Shown here piece by piece: positions 42,727-54,469 of a DNA stretch of 64,000 nt. The stretch spans positions 114,163,080 to 114,227,079 of the forward strand of contig CM035806.1 of the NCBI GenBank assembly GCA_020466095.1. Reading direction: 5' to 3'. How positions within the stretch are numbered: the first letter of the stretch is position 1; every line of letters starts with the position of its first letter. Made by a program: the position numbers and the translations under genes. This DNA comes from Chlorops oryzae (Eukaryota; Arthropoda; Insecta; Diptera; Chloropidae). The notes below the pieces were generated by a model, which ran no database searches, was not told where the DNA came from, and was given only the letters and a program-made list of their open reading frames with translations.

Positions 42727-45700
42727 ATGCCTGACGGAAATGCTAATGTCGCTGAGCATGGCGACAACGCTGAAATTCTAACAACGCTTCGGCAACAGAG
42801 GTCGACAGCAAAAGGATGCATTACTCGCATCAAAAATCTGTTAGACAGTGACTCGAACAGGTGGAATTCAATTGATTTAGAATGTAGGCTTGACTTGGTA
42901 CAATCTTATATCAAGCAATTGATGGCTTATCAAACGGAAATTGAAAAGATCGATCCAACAGATGATAAGCGACCAAATTTAGAAGAGCTATGTATGAACA
43001 CCAAGGCCCTAATTTTAACATTACTGGGTAGAAATAGGCATCGTGACAGTTCAGTGCTGGAAAATACAATAAGCATCGCACCATCCAACAGACTTCCGAG
43101 TCTTAAGCTTCCAAGTTTCGATGGAAAGTATGCGGAGTATAAAAACTTCATGTCAACTTTTACAACCTTAGTGCATGAGGAAGTTACATTAACCCCAATT
43201 GAAAAATTTAACCATCTTCTGTCATGCCTAACCGGGGATGCGCTGCTCACGGTCAAAGCGTTTCAAATTACAGCAGAAAACTACCCAAAAGCTCTAACTC
43301 GGCTAGAAGAAAGATATGACAAGAAGTGTTTAATATTTTTTGAGAGTGTAGCTCAGATGTTCAATCTTGAAAAGGTGTCAAAGCCAAACGCTACCGAGCT
43401 GCGGAGAATTGTTGATACTGTTTCGGCTGTTTTTGATTCTTTGCTATCCCTAGGCAATGCCACCGACATTGCAAACGCACTTATTATTCATCTGGTTTTG
43501 ACAAAGGTTGATTATGGAACAAAGGCGAAATGGAATGATCAATTGGCCTACTCGAAACTTCCTACTTGGAGCGAATGCGCTAAGATTTTAATTCGACGTT
43601 GTCAATCGCTTGAGGTGAATGAAGAAAAGTCTTCAAAAACAGAAAATGCCAAATCAAAGAAAAAACCTGATAACAAGTCGTCCTTTGCGTGCGTTACTGA
43701 ATCTGAAGCAAAATGTGTTTTTTGTAAATCGAGTGAGCATTATGTTACAAGTTGCAATTCATTCCAAGCATTGAATTTATTAAATCGGTCTAATTTTGCT
43801 AAGGAAAATTCACTTTGTTTTAATTGTCTCAGAAAAGGACATTCGGCAGCAAAATGTAAAAATACCCATTGCCGTCATTGCAAAGGTCCACACAATTCAT
43901 TGCTGCATAGATTTCCTGACAGTCAGCCTAACCAAGCTTCATCAAATGTTGGCGTAGCCAGTCCAGAGCCAATTTTACAAAATCCCCATGTTGTTGAATC
44001 AAGCATTCAAAATTCTAGCACTCAAGCTTCAGTTAACGTTTCGTCACCATCTATTGACATGAATGTGCAAGCGGATGACAAATTTGTTGTATTAGCTACG
44101 GCCTTGATTCAGATTCGCAATAAATTTGGCAATTTGCTCACATTAAGAGCGTTGTTAGATTCAGGGTCGCAGACAAACTTCATTTCTGAAGAATATGTAA
44201 ATCGGCTGCAGTTAAAGCGCAGCAAAACAAACATAAATGTTTCTGGCATCGGTGAAGTCAACTCTTCTATCTGTCAAAAGGTTTGTGCAACGATTAAATC
44301 TTGCACCACCGATTTTGAATTTGACTCAGAGTTTCTAGTCATAAAATCCATAACTCGAATGCAACCTGAAAGAAATATTTCGACAGAATCATGGAATATT
44401 CCATCAACTATAAAATTGGCCGATCCATGGTTCTACAAAAGACAAAAGATCGACATGCTAATCGGAGCAGAAGTTTTCTTTGACTTGTTACAAGTAGGCC
44501 AAATAAAATTAACCGATTCGTTGCCAATGTTACAAAAAACACAGCTCGGTTGGATAGTCTCAGGCACATATAGTTCAGGCGAAAATGAAAAATCTTGTTT
44601 GGTATCAAATGTCGCAAATGAATCACATGTTGATTGTCTTGAATCGCTTTTAGAGAGATTTTGGGAACTCGAAGAAGTTGCACACGTTACTCCATTCAAA
44701 TCCAAAGACCACGAACTTTGTGAAAAACATTTTAAAGACCACGTATCTATGTTGCCAGCTAGTCGATTTGAAGTTTCATTGCCCTTCAAACACTTACCTT
44801 CTTGTCTGGGAAGTTCATTCGAAGCAGCGAAGCGCCGCTTTTTAAGCTTAGAACGGCGATTAAAGAAAACTCCTGATATACTGGCCATGTACAATCAATT
44901 TATGAAAGAATATGCGTCATTGGGCCATATGTCAGCAGTTTCATATGTAGATCAAACACGCCCGCATTATTACATACCACATCAAGTTGTTTTACGACCT
45001 CAGAGCACTACGACTAAGCTCAGAGTTGTTTTTGACGCATCATGTAAGACCGCCACACAATTTTCATTAAACGATGCTCTTATGGTCGGCCCTACAATAC
45101 AACCAGAGCTTTTTAATACTCTCATTCGCTTTCGATGTCGCAAATTTGCAATTACAGCTGACATCACAAAAATGTACAGACAAGTGTTAATAAACGAAAA
45201 TGATCGAAAATTTCAGCTTATTTTGTGGCGCGAAAATGAGACCATGCCAATGCAAACATATCAGCTCAATACAGTTACATATGGCACAGCCTCAGCGCCA
45301 TTTTTGGCTATCAGGTGTTTATACGAATTAAGCGATCTATATCAAGAAAGCATACCTGTTGGAGCAAAGGTTCTCCGAGAAGATTTTTATGTAGACGATA
45401 TGCTTTCTGGCGCGGATACTTATGATGAATTGGAAGAAATTCGATGGCAAGTAATCGAAATATTAGAAAAAGGTAGTTTCCAACTTGCGAAATGGTTCTC
45501 AAACCATGACGCCTACATAACGAATCCAAATGAAAAGGCTTTGAAGTTCAATGATGAGAACTTCACGAAAACTTTGGGCATAACGTGGGATCCAAAGGAT
45601 GATGTCTTGAAATTCAACCTTCCGAATGACTTCGGCACCTTGGTTGGTGGTAAATTAGCTTCCGAAATTATACAGAATAATTATTTTTCTTCTAAGATTA

Positions 45701-48570
45701 GGGGCAATGTGAGAACGGCCGACGGCCAAAGGCAAGCGGTCTCAGGTACGATTAACCCTAAAATAACTTTTAATTATCATAGTCAAAATTTTGAATTTTT
45801 AGTCGTCAGTTCCATTAAGGACGACATAATTTGCGGTTGTGATTTCTTTAAGACTTTTGGTGTTCGACTATCAGTTAAAAAGGAGCCTTTCTTGTATAGC
45901 ATCGACAATAGGGAAGTGGAAAACTCCGAGCAAGTTGTTCTTACGGTAATGCAACGAGAAAAGTTGAACTCAGTGATTCGCAGTTTCCCGTCCTTTGAAA
46001 GGGAAGGTCTAGGTTGCACAACGCTTCTCGAACATAAGATCGATACCGGGAATGCGCCGCCCGTTAAACAGAGATTCTACCCTATTTCACCGGCAGTAGA
46101 AAAAATTATGTGTGCTGAGGTCGATCGTATGATTAGTCTAGGGGTCGTGGAAGAAGCTCCTAATTCCTCTTGGTCATCGCCCGTAACATTGGTGGTTAAA
46201 CCGAACAAAATTCGTATCTGTCTCGATTCACGTGTTCTGAACTCAGTCACGGTAAAGGATTCCTACCCGATCCCGAATATCGACGGATTGATTTCTAGGC
46301 TACCAGCTGTGCATATAATATCGAAGATTGACCTTAAGGACGCTTTCTGGCAGATAAAGCTAGAAGAATCATCTCGCTCTAAGACTGCCTTTACGATACC
46401 AAATAGACCTCTCTACCAGTACGTTCGCATGCCGTTCGGGTTGTGCAATGCGCCGCAAACTATGTGTAGATTAATGGACCTGGCCGTCCCATATGCCTTG
46501 AAGTCTCACGTCTTTGTGTATCTGGACGACTTACTCGTATTGTCGCATAGTTTTGAGGAGCATTTATTACATCTAACGGAAGTTGCTACTAATTTGCGTA
46601 AGGCTGGTCTTACGATCAACGTTCCCAAGAGTAGTTTTGGTCTTAAACAAGTGAAGTATTTGGGTTTTGTAGTTGGACAAGGTGAACTGAAAGTAGATGA
46701 CGATAAGGTTAAGGCGATAGTAGATTATCCAGTGCCTAAGACGATACGACAGCTCCGACGCTTTTCGGGCATGATAGGCTGGTATCGTAGATTTTTGGTT
46801 GATTACTCGTCGGCTACATTCCATTTAACCGAACTTCTGACGAAAAAGAGAACGTTCATGTGGAATGATAATGCCCAGAAATCGTTCGAAACTCTTAAAC
46901 TCACGTTAACATCTGCACCGGTATTAGTCCACCCAAATTATGAACAGCCCTTTATCGTCAACTGTGATGCTAGCTCCCATGGTGTAGGAGGTGTTCTGGC
47001 TCAATTAGACGCGGAAGGCAACGAGCGGCCAATTAGTTTCTTCTCACATAAGTTGAATAAGGCCCAACGGAACTATACGGTGACAGAACAAGAATGCTTA
47101 GCGGTCGTGTTGGCGATAAAAAAGTTCCGACCTTATATTGAGGGCCAGGAATTTTGTGTAATTACGGATCACGCAAGTCTCAAGTGGCTTATGACCCAAA
47201 AAGACCTCCCAGGACGGTTAGCACGATGGGCTTTGAAACTCCAAGGTTTCAACTTCAAAATTACGCACCGAAAGGGTAGTGATAATGTTGTCGCGGATGC
47301 TTTGTCGCGCACATTTGAGTCAGACGACTTGGTACAGGGGATTGAACTGGAAACTCTTCCAGCGATTGATCTTTCGTCAGATAGCTTTGAAAACGAAGAA
47401 TATGTCGAGTTGAAACAAAAGATTATCGACAATCCTTTTCCAGATTTTAAGGTGATAGATAAATATATCTATAAACGGACGAATTTCACGACAGGAGCCG
47501 ATGATGAGTCGGATGATTGGAAGCTGTTTGTACCTAAGGATCTTCGTCGAAGTGTGATCTACGCCGCACATGACAGCCCTAATTCTTCGCACGGTGGTGT
47601 AGCTAAAACGTTGCACAAGGTTAGAAAGTATTTCTATTGGCCAGGTTTACTCGTCGATGTAAAGCGTTACGTCGCCGATTGTGTCATCTGTCAAACTACA
47701 AAAGCTCGTCATCATGTCCTCAGACCACCTATGAGTGAACCAACCGAGACCACACGTCCCTTTCAGAAATTATATGTTGACCTTATAGGCCCATTTCCTC
47801 GATCTAAACGTGGCAACATCGGCATCTTAATCGTACTCGACCATCTTTCCAAATTTACCTTCTTACAGCCACTGAAAAGGTTTCTTTCTGAACCCATCGT
47901 AGATTTCCTGCAGCGATATGTCTTTGACTGTTTCGGAGTTCCGGAACTATTGGTGTCGGATAATGGAAGTCAATTTCGAAGCATTCAGTTTGAACGGTTT
48001 TTGATAGCTAAGGGAGTCAATCATGTTTTTACGGCTCGCTACTCGCCACAGGCGAATGCATCGGAACGAGTTAGCCGATCCATTAATCAGGCCTTACGCG
48101 CTTATGTAAATGGAGACCAACGGAATTGGGATGTATATCTTAGTGATATAAACGCGTCGTTGCGTAACAGCATTCATCAGAGTATAAAGCAATCGCCTTA
48201 TGAAGTCGTTTTTGGACAGTCAATGGTGATGCATGGTAAGGACTTTGCTATCCTAAAGGAACTCGATGTGTTGAACGAACCGTTTAATGGGTTAAATCGA
48301 GAAGATCAATGCAGGAGGAATATTCACTCGGCTTACGAAAAGAACGCAAAAGCCTATAATCTACGGACACGACCACGAACATTTGAAATTGGTGACGTTG
48401 TGACTCGTAGGAACTTCGCTTTGAGCAACGCAGCCGAATATTTTAACGCTAAACTAGCGCCTGTCGGAATAAAGCCGAAAGTCTTGAAGAAAATTGGAAA
48501 CGTTGCCTATGAGTTGAAGGATGAGGAAAGCGGTTCCGTCGGGACATACCACGCCAAGGATATTTGGTAA
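42727..48570 (+). CDS. BEL/gypsy chimeric polyprotein, 1947 codons, one open frame
   Basis: Residues 1-972 are BEL. They carry the DUF1759-type Gag (KLPSFDGKYAEYKNF), Cys/His knuckles (CVFCKSSEHYVTSC, CFNCLRKGHSAAKC, CRHCKGPHNSLLH), a DUF1758 protease (LLDSGSQTNF, Asp478) and RT (YVDD at 888-891). At TGG 45641-45643 the frame passes into the gypsy element just after its protease active site. Residues 973-1947 are gypsy: a protease tail, a second RT (YLDD from 1265), RNase H, the integrase zinc region and a D,D,E core (VDLIGPF, VSDNGSQF, ASERV), and the C-terminus ending AKDIW. BEL RNase H and integrase are absent, and 7 codons are missing versus the first gypsy copy. It is flanked by a BEL LTR on the left and a gypsy LTR on the right. 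The fusion arises from a DNA duplication; expression is unknown. Confidence 0.9.
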   Translation: MPDGNANVAEHGDNAEILTTLRQQRSTAKGCITRIKNLLDSDSNRWNSIDLECRLDLVQSYIKQLMAYQTEIEKIDPTDDKRPNLEELCMNTKALILTLLGRNRHRDSSVLENTISIAPSNRLPSLKLPSFDGKYAEYKNFMSTFTTLVHEEVTLTPIEKFNHLLSCLTGDALLTVKAFQITAENYPKALTRLEERYDKKCLIFFESVAQMFNLEKVSKPNATELRRIVDTVSAVFDSLLSLGNATDIANALIIHLVLTKVDYGTKAKWNDQLAYSKLPTWSECAKILIRRCQSLEVNEEKSSKTENAKSKKKPDNKSSFACVTESEAKCVFCKSSEHYVTSCNSFQALNLLNRSNFAKENSLCFNCLRKGHSAAKCKNTHCRHCKGPHNSLLHRFPDSQPNQASSNVGVASPEPILQNPHVVESSIQNSSTQASVNVSSPSIDMNVQADDKFVVLATALIQIRNKFGNLLTLRALLDSGSQTNFISEEYVNRLQLKRSKTNINVSGIGEVNSSICQKVCATIKSCTTDFEFDSEFLVIKSITRMQPERNISTESWNIPSTIKLADPWFYKRQKIDMLIGAEVFFDLLQVGQIKLTDSLPMLQKTQLGWIVSGTYSSGENEKSCLVSNVANESHVDCLESLLERFWELEEVAHVTPFKSKDHELCEKHFKDHVSMLPASRFEVSLPFKHLPSCLGSSFEAAKRRFLSLERRLKKTPDILAMYNQFMKEYASLGHMSAVSYVDQTRPHYYIPHQVVLRPQSTTTKLRVVFDASCKTATQFSLNDALMVGPTIQPELFNTLIRFRCRKFAITADITKMYRQVLINENDRKFQLILWRENETMPMQTYQLNTVTYGTASAPFLAIRCLYELSDLYQESIPVGAKVLREDFYVDDMLSGADTYDELEEIRWQVIEILEKGSFQLAKWFSNHDAYITNPNEKALKFNDENFTKTLGITWDPKDDVLKFNLPNDFGTLVGGKLASEIIQNNYFSSKIRGNVRTADGQRQAVSGTINPKITFNYHSQNFEFLVVSSIKDDIICGCDFFKTFGVRLSVKKEPFLYSIDNREVENSEQVVLTVMQREKLNSVIRSFPSFEREGLGCTTLLEHKIDTGNAPPVKQRFYPISPAVEKIMCAEVDRMISLGVVEEAPNSSWSSPVTLVVKPNKIRICLDSRVLNSVTVKDSYPIPNIDGLISRLPAVHIISKIDLKDAFWQIKLEESSRSKTAFTIPNRPLYQYVRMPFGLCNAPQTMCRLMDLAVPYALKSHVFVYLDDLLVLSHSFEEHLLHLTEVATNLRKAGLTINVPKSSFGLKQVKYLGFVVGQGELKVDDDKVKAIVDYPVPKTIRQLRRFSGMIGWYRRFLVDYSSATFHLTELLTKKRTFMWNDNAQKSFETLKLTLTSAPVLVHPNYEQPFIVNCDASSHGVGGVLAQLDAEGNERPISFFSHKLNKAQRNYTVTEQECLAVVLAIKKFRPYIEGQEFCVITDHASLKWLMTQKDLPGRLARWALKLQGFNFKITHRKGSDNVVADALSRTFESDDLVQGIELETLPAIDLSSDSFENEEYVELKQKIIDNPFPDFKVIDKYIYKRTNFTTGADDESDDWKLFVPKDLRRSVIYAAHDSPNSSHGGVAKTLHKVRKYFYWPGLLVDVKRYVADCVICQTTKARHHVLRPPMSEPTETTRPFQKLYVDLIGPFPRSKRGNIGILIVLDHLSKFTFLQPLKRFLSEPIVDFLQRYVFDCFGVPELLVSDNGSQFRSIQFERFLIAKGVNHVFTARYSPQANASERVSRSINQALRAYVNGDQRNWDVYLSDINASLRNSIHQSIKQSPYEVVFGQSMVMHGKDFAILKELDVLNEPFNGLNREDQCRRNIHSAYEKNAKAYNLRTRPRTFEIGDVVTRRNFALSNAAEYFNAKLAPVGIKPKVLKKIGNVAYELKDEESGSVGTYHAKDIW

Positions 48571-48627
48571 GCAACTGCCCTTTTTCAGCGGCAATGTTGG
48601 AAGTGGACTTCCAAATTTCCCCTGTTT

Positions 48628-49673
48628 TGTGATGGACAGTGCAAGTGCGGCCTTAAAGTGATCTGAAATGAGCCAACAGCTAATCACTCATTACATAGAA
48701 TTCGACATCACTATTGAACTGTCACTCGAGATGGTTTTTTTTTCTTTCTTTTTTTGCTTGAAAAAGAGAGGGAGGACTATTCCGTGTTTCCTCGGTTCTC
48801 ACGTTTTTTTTTGGAGAAAGGAAAAACTCCATCAAGCGAGGCGTTGGAGTAAATAGCTGATTGAGTGGTAGGAAAAAATCCACGATTATATCTTGCATCG
48901 GTGGATTAATTCCACGTTTGATTCAACGAATCGATTGGGGAGATTCAACCCTCCACGGCAACAGAAGGATTATTGTTCCTCGTGCCTGCGCTGCACCTGG
49001 CTGAAGAAAAAGACAGGCAAATCCAGAGACGCGCGAAACCGCTATTCTTAGTCTTCGCACCAACAAAAACTCGGAATTGCTCCCAGAGGCAATCTAATAT
49101 CGGCCGATTGGAACGGAGAAGCCAACATGAACATTCAGCAGTAATCCAGAAACAAAAGATGTAGGAAGATTCCGTCGACGATTCCTGGATGCCTGCATCA
49201 CCGCCAGTAGTGAAAACGTTCTTAGGGAATCTAAGTATTCCTTATTGATCTGGCTTATATTTTTATGGGAGGAACCATGGAATCTAACTATTTGGGCCAT
49301 TGATTCGACTTTGATTGACTTGCGACAGAAGTCGACCTCGTTATTGATTTCTGCCCTCAAACGGGAAAGGGTTCTGAGCTCATTACCTATCTTTTTATAT
49401 GGCGACTGTGAGCGTAGCACAGGCATAATTCGAATTATCGTACTCTGTAGTCAGGGCATCTGTGGAAACGTTTTTTTGATAAATTGGTAATGTATAAGAA
49501 TGAAACACTTGGAACATGGTATCGTTTCTGATTATTCTTCGGTTTATTTTACATTACATTTTAGCAAAAATTAGCTGGATAATGGCCGTATCGACTCCGA
49601 ACGTTAGCGATTACAACAGGCGCCTGCTGCATTCTGCTACGAAACGGAATCCACGTAAGTCCAATAATTGATT
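48628..49673 (+). repeat. gypsy LTR, third copy, left part
   Basis: TGTGATGG start as in the other copies. Interrupted after GATT (49670-49673) by a minus-strand gypsy element. Confidence 0.9.
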
Positions 49674-49963
49674 TTTAGGATGCCGTTCCACGGTTTTTCG
49701 ATTTTATTATTCAAAACTCTTAGCGTCGGTTTTCTACAACGTCCAACGTCTTGTTCTTTTTTTTTAGTGATCTTCTTTTCTTATTTTCTAGTGATGTTCT
49801 TTTCTTATTTTCTAGTGATGTTCTTTTCTTATTTTCTAGTACCGATTACTTATTTCATATTGCTACATAAAACTTTGTTAAGCCCCTGCTACATTCTTAA
49901 GCGGGCTACACATTATGACTTTAACCTATTATATTATACATTGCAACCTTAAACTATATTACA
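49674..49963 (-). repeat. 3' LTR of the second gypsy element (290 bp)
   Basis: It contains three 24-bp tandem units (49766-49837, GTGATGTTCTTTTCTTATT core). Left-hand partner of 54470-54759. Confidence 0.92.
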
Positions 49964-50228
49964 ACTCCCCCCATTTTCACGAATGATCGTCTCGATCAAT
50001 TATAAACATAAAATCATATTAAATATTCTTTTTAAAGACTAATATACAATTATATATATAGCGCATTTTGTTAAGATATAAATTGTTTAATATTAACTAG
50101 TTTTGAGCGTTACTTTTCTGTGGTGCGGTCATTCAATTGGTGCAAATCGGCATATTTCCGGATACGTGATGCTTTTATAATACCATCATATGGTAATTGT
50201 GTCAATTGACAATTTTCTATATCCCGTA

Positions 50229-53200
50229 TCACATATCTGTCGTTTGGTAACACCTTATGAATTTTGTAAGGCCCACGGAGTGCTGAATGGGTTCACTAAG
50301 TTTTGCTAACATTGACTTTATAATGCGGTTAATGCGTTCCACTTGGCCATTTGCTTGGGCTGAAGCTGTTGCGATCTTTACATGTTCAATGTTATTTTCT
50401 TCCAAGTAAGACTCGAATTCTGAAGAAGTGAAGCATGATCCCCGAACACTTATTATTCGCCTAGGTCGACTATAATATTCGGCATAATTATCTAGACATT
50501 TTAAAACTTCTTTCGAATTTGTAGTATTTACCGAAAACAGCTTAACAAATTTTGTGAATGCGTCGACTGTAACTAAAATGTGTTTTTTCTTAGAGATGAT
50601 TGTTGGGAGAGGGCCAAAATGGTCTATATGCACAGTGTCAAACGGAATGGGTTTTTTCGGAATATTATGAAGCGTACGGTTTGAATTATGAGACGGGACA
50701 GAGTGGACAATGCACAGAAGACAATTTTTAATAAAACTCTCAACTTTTTGTTTTAAATTTGGGAACCAGTAATGTTGTTTGATCTGATCAACACACTTCG
50801 TCACACCCATATGACAAGACTTCTCATGTATCTGTCTAATAAGGTTTGCTTCCATTTCTTCAGGAACGTATAAAAGTGGATTTTCCGTATTCCTTGCCTG
50901 TCTATAGACGAGTCCGTCCTCCAATAGGAATTTATCAACATCACCTATTTCCAAGGCTTCTCGTATTTGCACAATATTCAGATCTCTATTTTGGAGAATT
51001 TGCAATTGTAGGTCAATATCTGTAGGATCAATAAGAGCAATTTGTTTATCGGAGCTATCAGCTACTTCAACAAAAGCCATTGGGTACCTACTAAGCGTGT
51101 CCACATGACTCATTAGATTACCACTGCGATGTTTTACTGTGAAGTTATATTTTTCAAGCTCTAAAGCCCATCTTGCAATCTTAGGAGTAGTTTTCTGTCT
51201 ATTTAGTGTTTTTACTAAAGCCTCACAGTCTGTTATGATACGGAAACTTATTCCCTCCAAATAAATTCGGAATCGATCTAAAGAGTACACTACAGCCAAC
51301 GTTTCTAATTCATAGCTATGCAATGTTGATTCAGGTGAAGATGTACTCTTCGAAAAATACGCAACTGGATGCATTTTCCCGTCGTCTTGTCTTTGAAACA
51401 GAATTCCCCCAAATCCTTTTGCACTCGCATCACAATGCAATTCCGTCTCTCGATGCGGACTGTAAATTGCCAAAATCGGAGTTGAGACTAATTGATTTTT
51501 CAAGTCTTCGAAAATTTGTTGACATTCATCCGTCCAATTAAATGAAGCATTTGGTTTCGTCAGGTTTCTTATTGGGGCAGAAATTGCCGAAAATGATTTA
51601 ATATATCTCCGAAAGTAAGAAAATAAGCCTAAAATTTTATGAACCTGGTCAATGCTTCGCGGTGGTTTCATATTCTTGATAGCTTCAATATGCTTTCCAT
51701 TAGGTCTAGTACCTTGACTATTCACAGTAAATCCCAACAAGTCTATTTCTGAATAACAAAACTTACACTTGGTTTTGTTCAATTCAAGTCGGAATTCACT
51801 CAATCGATATAAGACTCGTTTTAAAAGATCAAAATGTTCTGTTATGGTTTTGCTCATCAACGTAATATCATCCAAATAAACGACGACAGATCCCTCTCTG
51901 ATAAATTCTGATAAAATTCTGTTCACGAACCGCTGGAAAACTGCTGGGCCATTCTTTAAGCCAAAAGGCATCTTAGTATACTCGTATTGGCCCATTGGAG
52001 TGACGAATGCTGTGAACTGAATAGAGTCCTCAGCAATTGGGATTTGATGAAATCCATTTTTTAAGTCTAATGTCGTAAAATAACACTTTCCTTCTAGACG
52101 TTCTAAACAGTCATCGATAAGAGGCAATGGAAAACTATCACGAACCATAATTTTATTGATTGGACGATAATCCACACACATGCGTTTAGAGCCATCCTTT
52201 TTAAGAGTTAAAAGAATCGGAAATGCGTATGGAGAGTTACTCTCTCTAATTATATGTTTTTCTAATAATTCTGAAACGGTCTTATCTACAATTTGTCTAT
52301 CAGCATAAGAAAGTCTGCGTGGTGAAAAACTAATTGGGACATTGTTAGTCAGCCGAATATGCATTTCATATTCCTGTCTAGCAGCCGGAATCTGATTTGT
52401 GTTCAAGTAATAACTATTTATTATCTGTTTTATGGTTTCCTTCTCCGACACATTCAATTTGCCATTAATATCAAAACTTTCATCTCTATCTTTATCAATA
52501 CTACAAACGTCCATTAAACACCGACTAAAATCATGCTCCGAAGGAATGACCGGGTTTGTACCATCAATAAGCCTGTACACGCAATGCAAAATATTTTCGG
52601 AATTTTTTATTTTGTTTTTCTCCGGAAAATTATTCATTTCAGCATTTTGTTTCGTAGTTTCTCGAATTTTAACAGTTTTATTCAAAGTCATCTGAATTCC
52701 AAAAATTTTCATAAAGTCGCGACCCAATAGTAAAGGATATGAGATCAAATTTACAGGAACTACGTATATTTTTATTCGCTTTTTAATATTTCGGAAACTA
52801 ATTTTTATCGGAATAATGCCGTATATGCAAAGCTCGGAATTCGCTAGCCCTCTGTAACCCGAATAACATAACTGTCGTCTTTTAATTAATTCCTCCGGGA
52901 CTTCAGAGATTTTTATCAAGCTTATTGGACTGCCGGAATCAAAAAGAGAAACAAAATTCCTCAATGCGTGCACAAACTTATTACTTTCAAAAGTAACACT
53001 CACCTCATTCACTTCCCCAAAATTTTGTCGCAATTCATCCCCAGCGGTGTCGTATAAGTGATTCGGCATAAACTGATCCACCAGTGCCACTTGCGTCGAT
53101 GAATAAGGTGGTTTTGGCTTTGGACAATCCTTAATCTGGTGTTGAGCAGAGCCACACCGGAAACACGATCCCCGTTCACGTTTTGGGGCTGGGCAGTTGC

Positions 53201-53840
53201 GCGATAGGTGGCCAAGGCCGGAGCAATTAAAGCATTGAGTACCTCCAGTGGAACTCTGTTCGGGATTGAAAGCGGGTTTACCTTTTTTAGCGTCTCCGTT
53301 CATTTGAGCCGGTGAAGACACTCGTAGTTGAGCATATCGATGAGCCAAACGCTTTAACTGCGCCAAATTCTGGGCCGGATACAAAACTGCAATATGAGAG
53401 CTGGAATCTTGAAACCCATCAATTATGAACTGCACCGTTTGGAGCTCGTCAATTCTAGCACGTGAAGCAATTTCTTGCATCTTTAAAATGTAGCCGATTA
53501 CCGTTGTTTTGGCAGAACGGAAAGTGGTTTTTCGCAGAAGATCGATTATTTCGCAAACGGAATAAACATGGCCAAAGTTAATCAAAAAATTATTGCGTAG
53601 TTCTGAATAATTCACAGAATTGTCACTACGAAGAAACAATTCACCCTCCGCGTCCTTCTTCATTGCTTGTCGGAAAAATTTCATTTTTGTGAGGTCATCG
53701 GAATTTACTGTACCGCAAGCACGCTCAAAATCTTCCAGCCATTTTTGAGCGTCGTGTTCAAAAGAATTTCCGAAAGGCACAATTAAATGTTGAACGTCTG
53801 AGAACGAAGGCTTAAGGGTCTGTTGTACAATACAGAAAAT
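50229..53840 (-). pseudogene. gypsy gag-pol: capsid to integrase, defective integrase
   Basis: The frame is open from the gag capsid region (HDAQKWLEDFERACG) through two CCHC knuckles (CFNCSGLGHLSRNC, CFRCGSAQHQIKDC), protease (LFDSGSPISLI), RT (VVYLDDITLM; YLDD near 51868-51879), RNase H (ELHCDASAKGFGG) and the integrase zinc region (HEKSCHMGVTK ... CLLC). In the integrase core the first Asp is present (HIDHFGPL), but the second has become Val (SVRGS, codon 50445-50447). Soon after the NGQVERI motif the frame jumps: the following ~100 residues expected in this family are missing, and the true C-terminal sequence (RGPYKIHKVL ...) is found in another frame to about 50120. Gag and pol are in one frame here; the gag start lies further right in other frames. 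Confidence 0.9.
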
Positions 53841-54384
53841 ACAGCCGATTCCAATTCGAACAATTTCTTCTTTTTCTCCATTATACGAAGTTTTGCATTT
53901 AACAGCTCTTCCTCCTGTTGCAGAATTTCTAACGGGGTTGGTAATGATGAATCTTGCAAATCTTGTTTGAATCCAGCCAAAGAAAGAACGTCATCATCTT
54001 TATTTACATCCGTATGCTTCATATCGGAAACATAATTAGCACTGATTTTTCTTGGGAACTAACGGCAACATCAAAACAGTTTTCTTTAGAAACGACTTTT
54101 TCTTCGGAATTACCAGCAACAACAACACAAATTTCATCGGAAATCATAACGGCTTCTTTTTCTTCGGAATAAGCGGCAGCATCGGAAGTCTTTTCATCGT
54201 AAATCATAACGGCTTCTTTTTCTTCGGAATCAATAACAACATCGGATTTTTCTGTTGCCACTCCAGCGGAATTTTCAATACTTGCGGAATATAGGGCTCG
54301 TAGTTGAGCCAGGCTAGCCTTTACAGGAACGTCTACACCTCGATTTCGCAATGTCGCAAGTAAATCGCGTTTCGTCGAACTCAT
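53783..54384 (-). pseudogene. gypsy gag N-terminal part, broken frame
   Basis: Probable start at about 54384 (MSSTKRDLLATLRNRG). The Glu/Ser-rich frame contains repeated YSEEKEAVMI blocks and ends at 54019. A second frame (54022-53783, QQEEELLNAKLRIMEKKKKLFELE, likely coiled coil) continues, and the main gag-pol frame takes over near 53840. Two frame changes are needed, so this part is mutated unless frameshifting occurs. Confidence 0.7.
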
Positions 54385-54469
54385 TTCCAAACGTATAATA
54401 AAAAATTCAGTCGCAATAAGGAAAAAAAAAATTTTCAAAGTGAGACAGATTGTATCCTGTCCGCAGAGT

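Larger units (their letters stand above)
36182..45643 (+). repeat. 9.46 kb direct tandem duplication, copy 1
   Basis: It runs from gypsy pol (just after the protease active site) through the gypsy LTR, BEL LTR and BEL gag into BEL RT. It recurs as 45641-60193 once the 5.09 kb insertion at 49674-54763 is discounted; both then measure ~9460 bp. At the joint the sequences share TGG (45641-45643). Confidence 0.9.

Noticed and set aside
42727..48570. Chimera as a new autonomous retrotransposon family
   Set aside because: It has a BEL LTR on one side and a gypsy LTR on the other, and the joint is fully explained by a local tandem duplication, so self-mobility is not supported.
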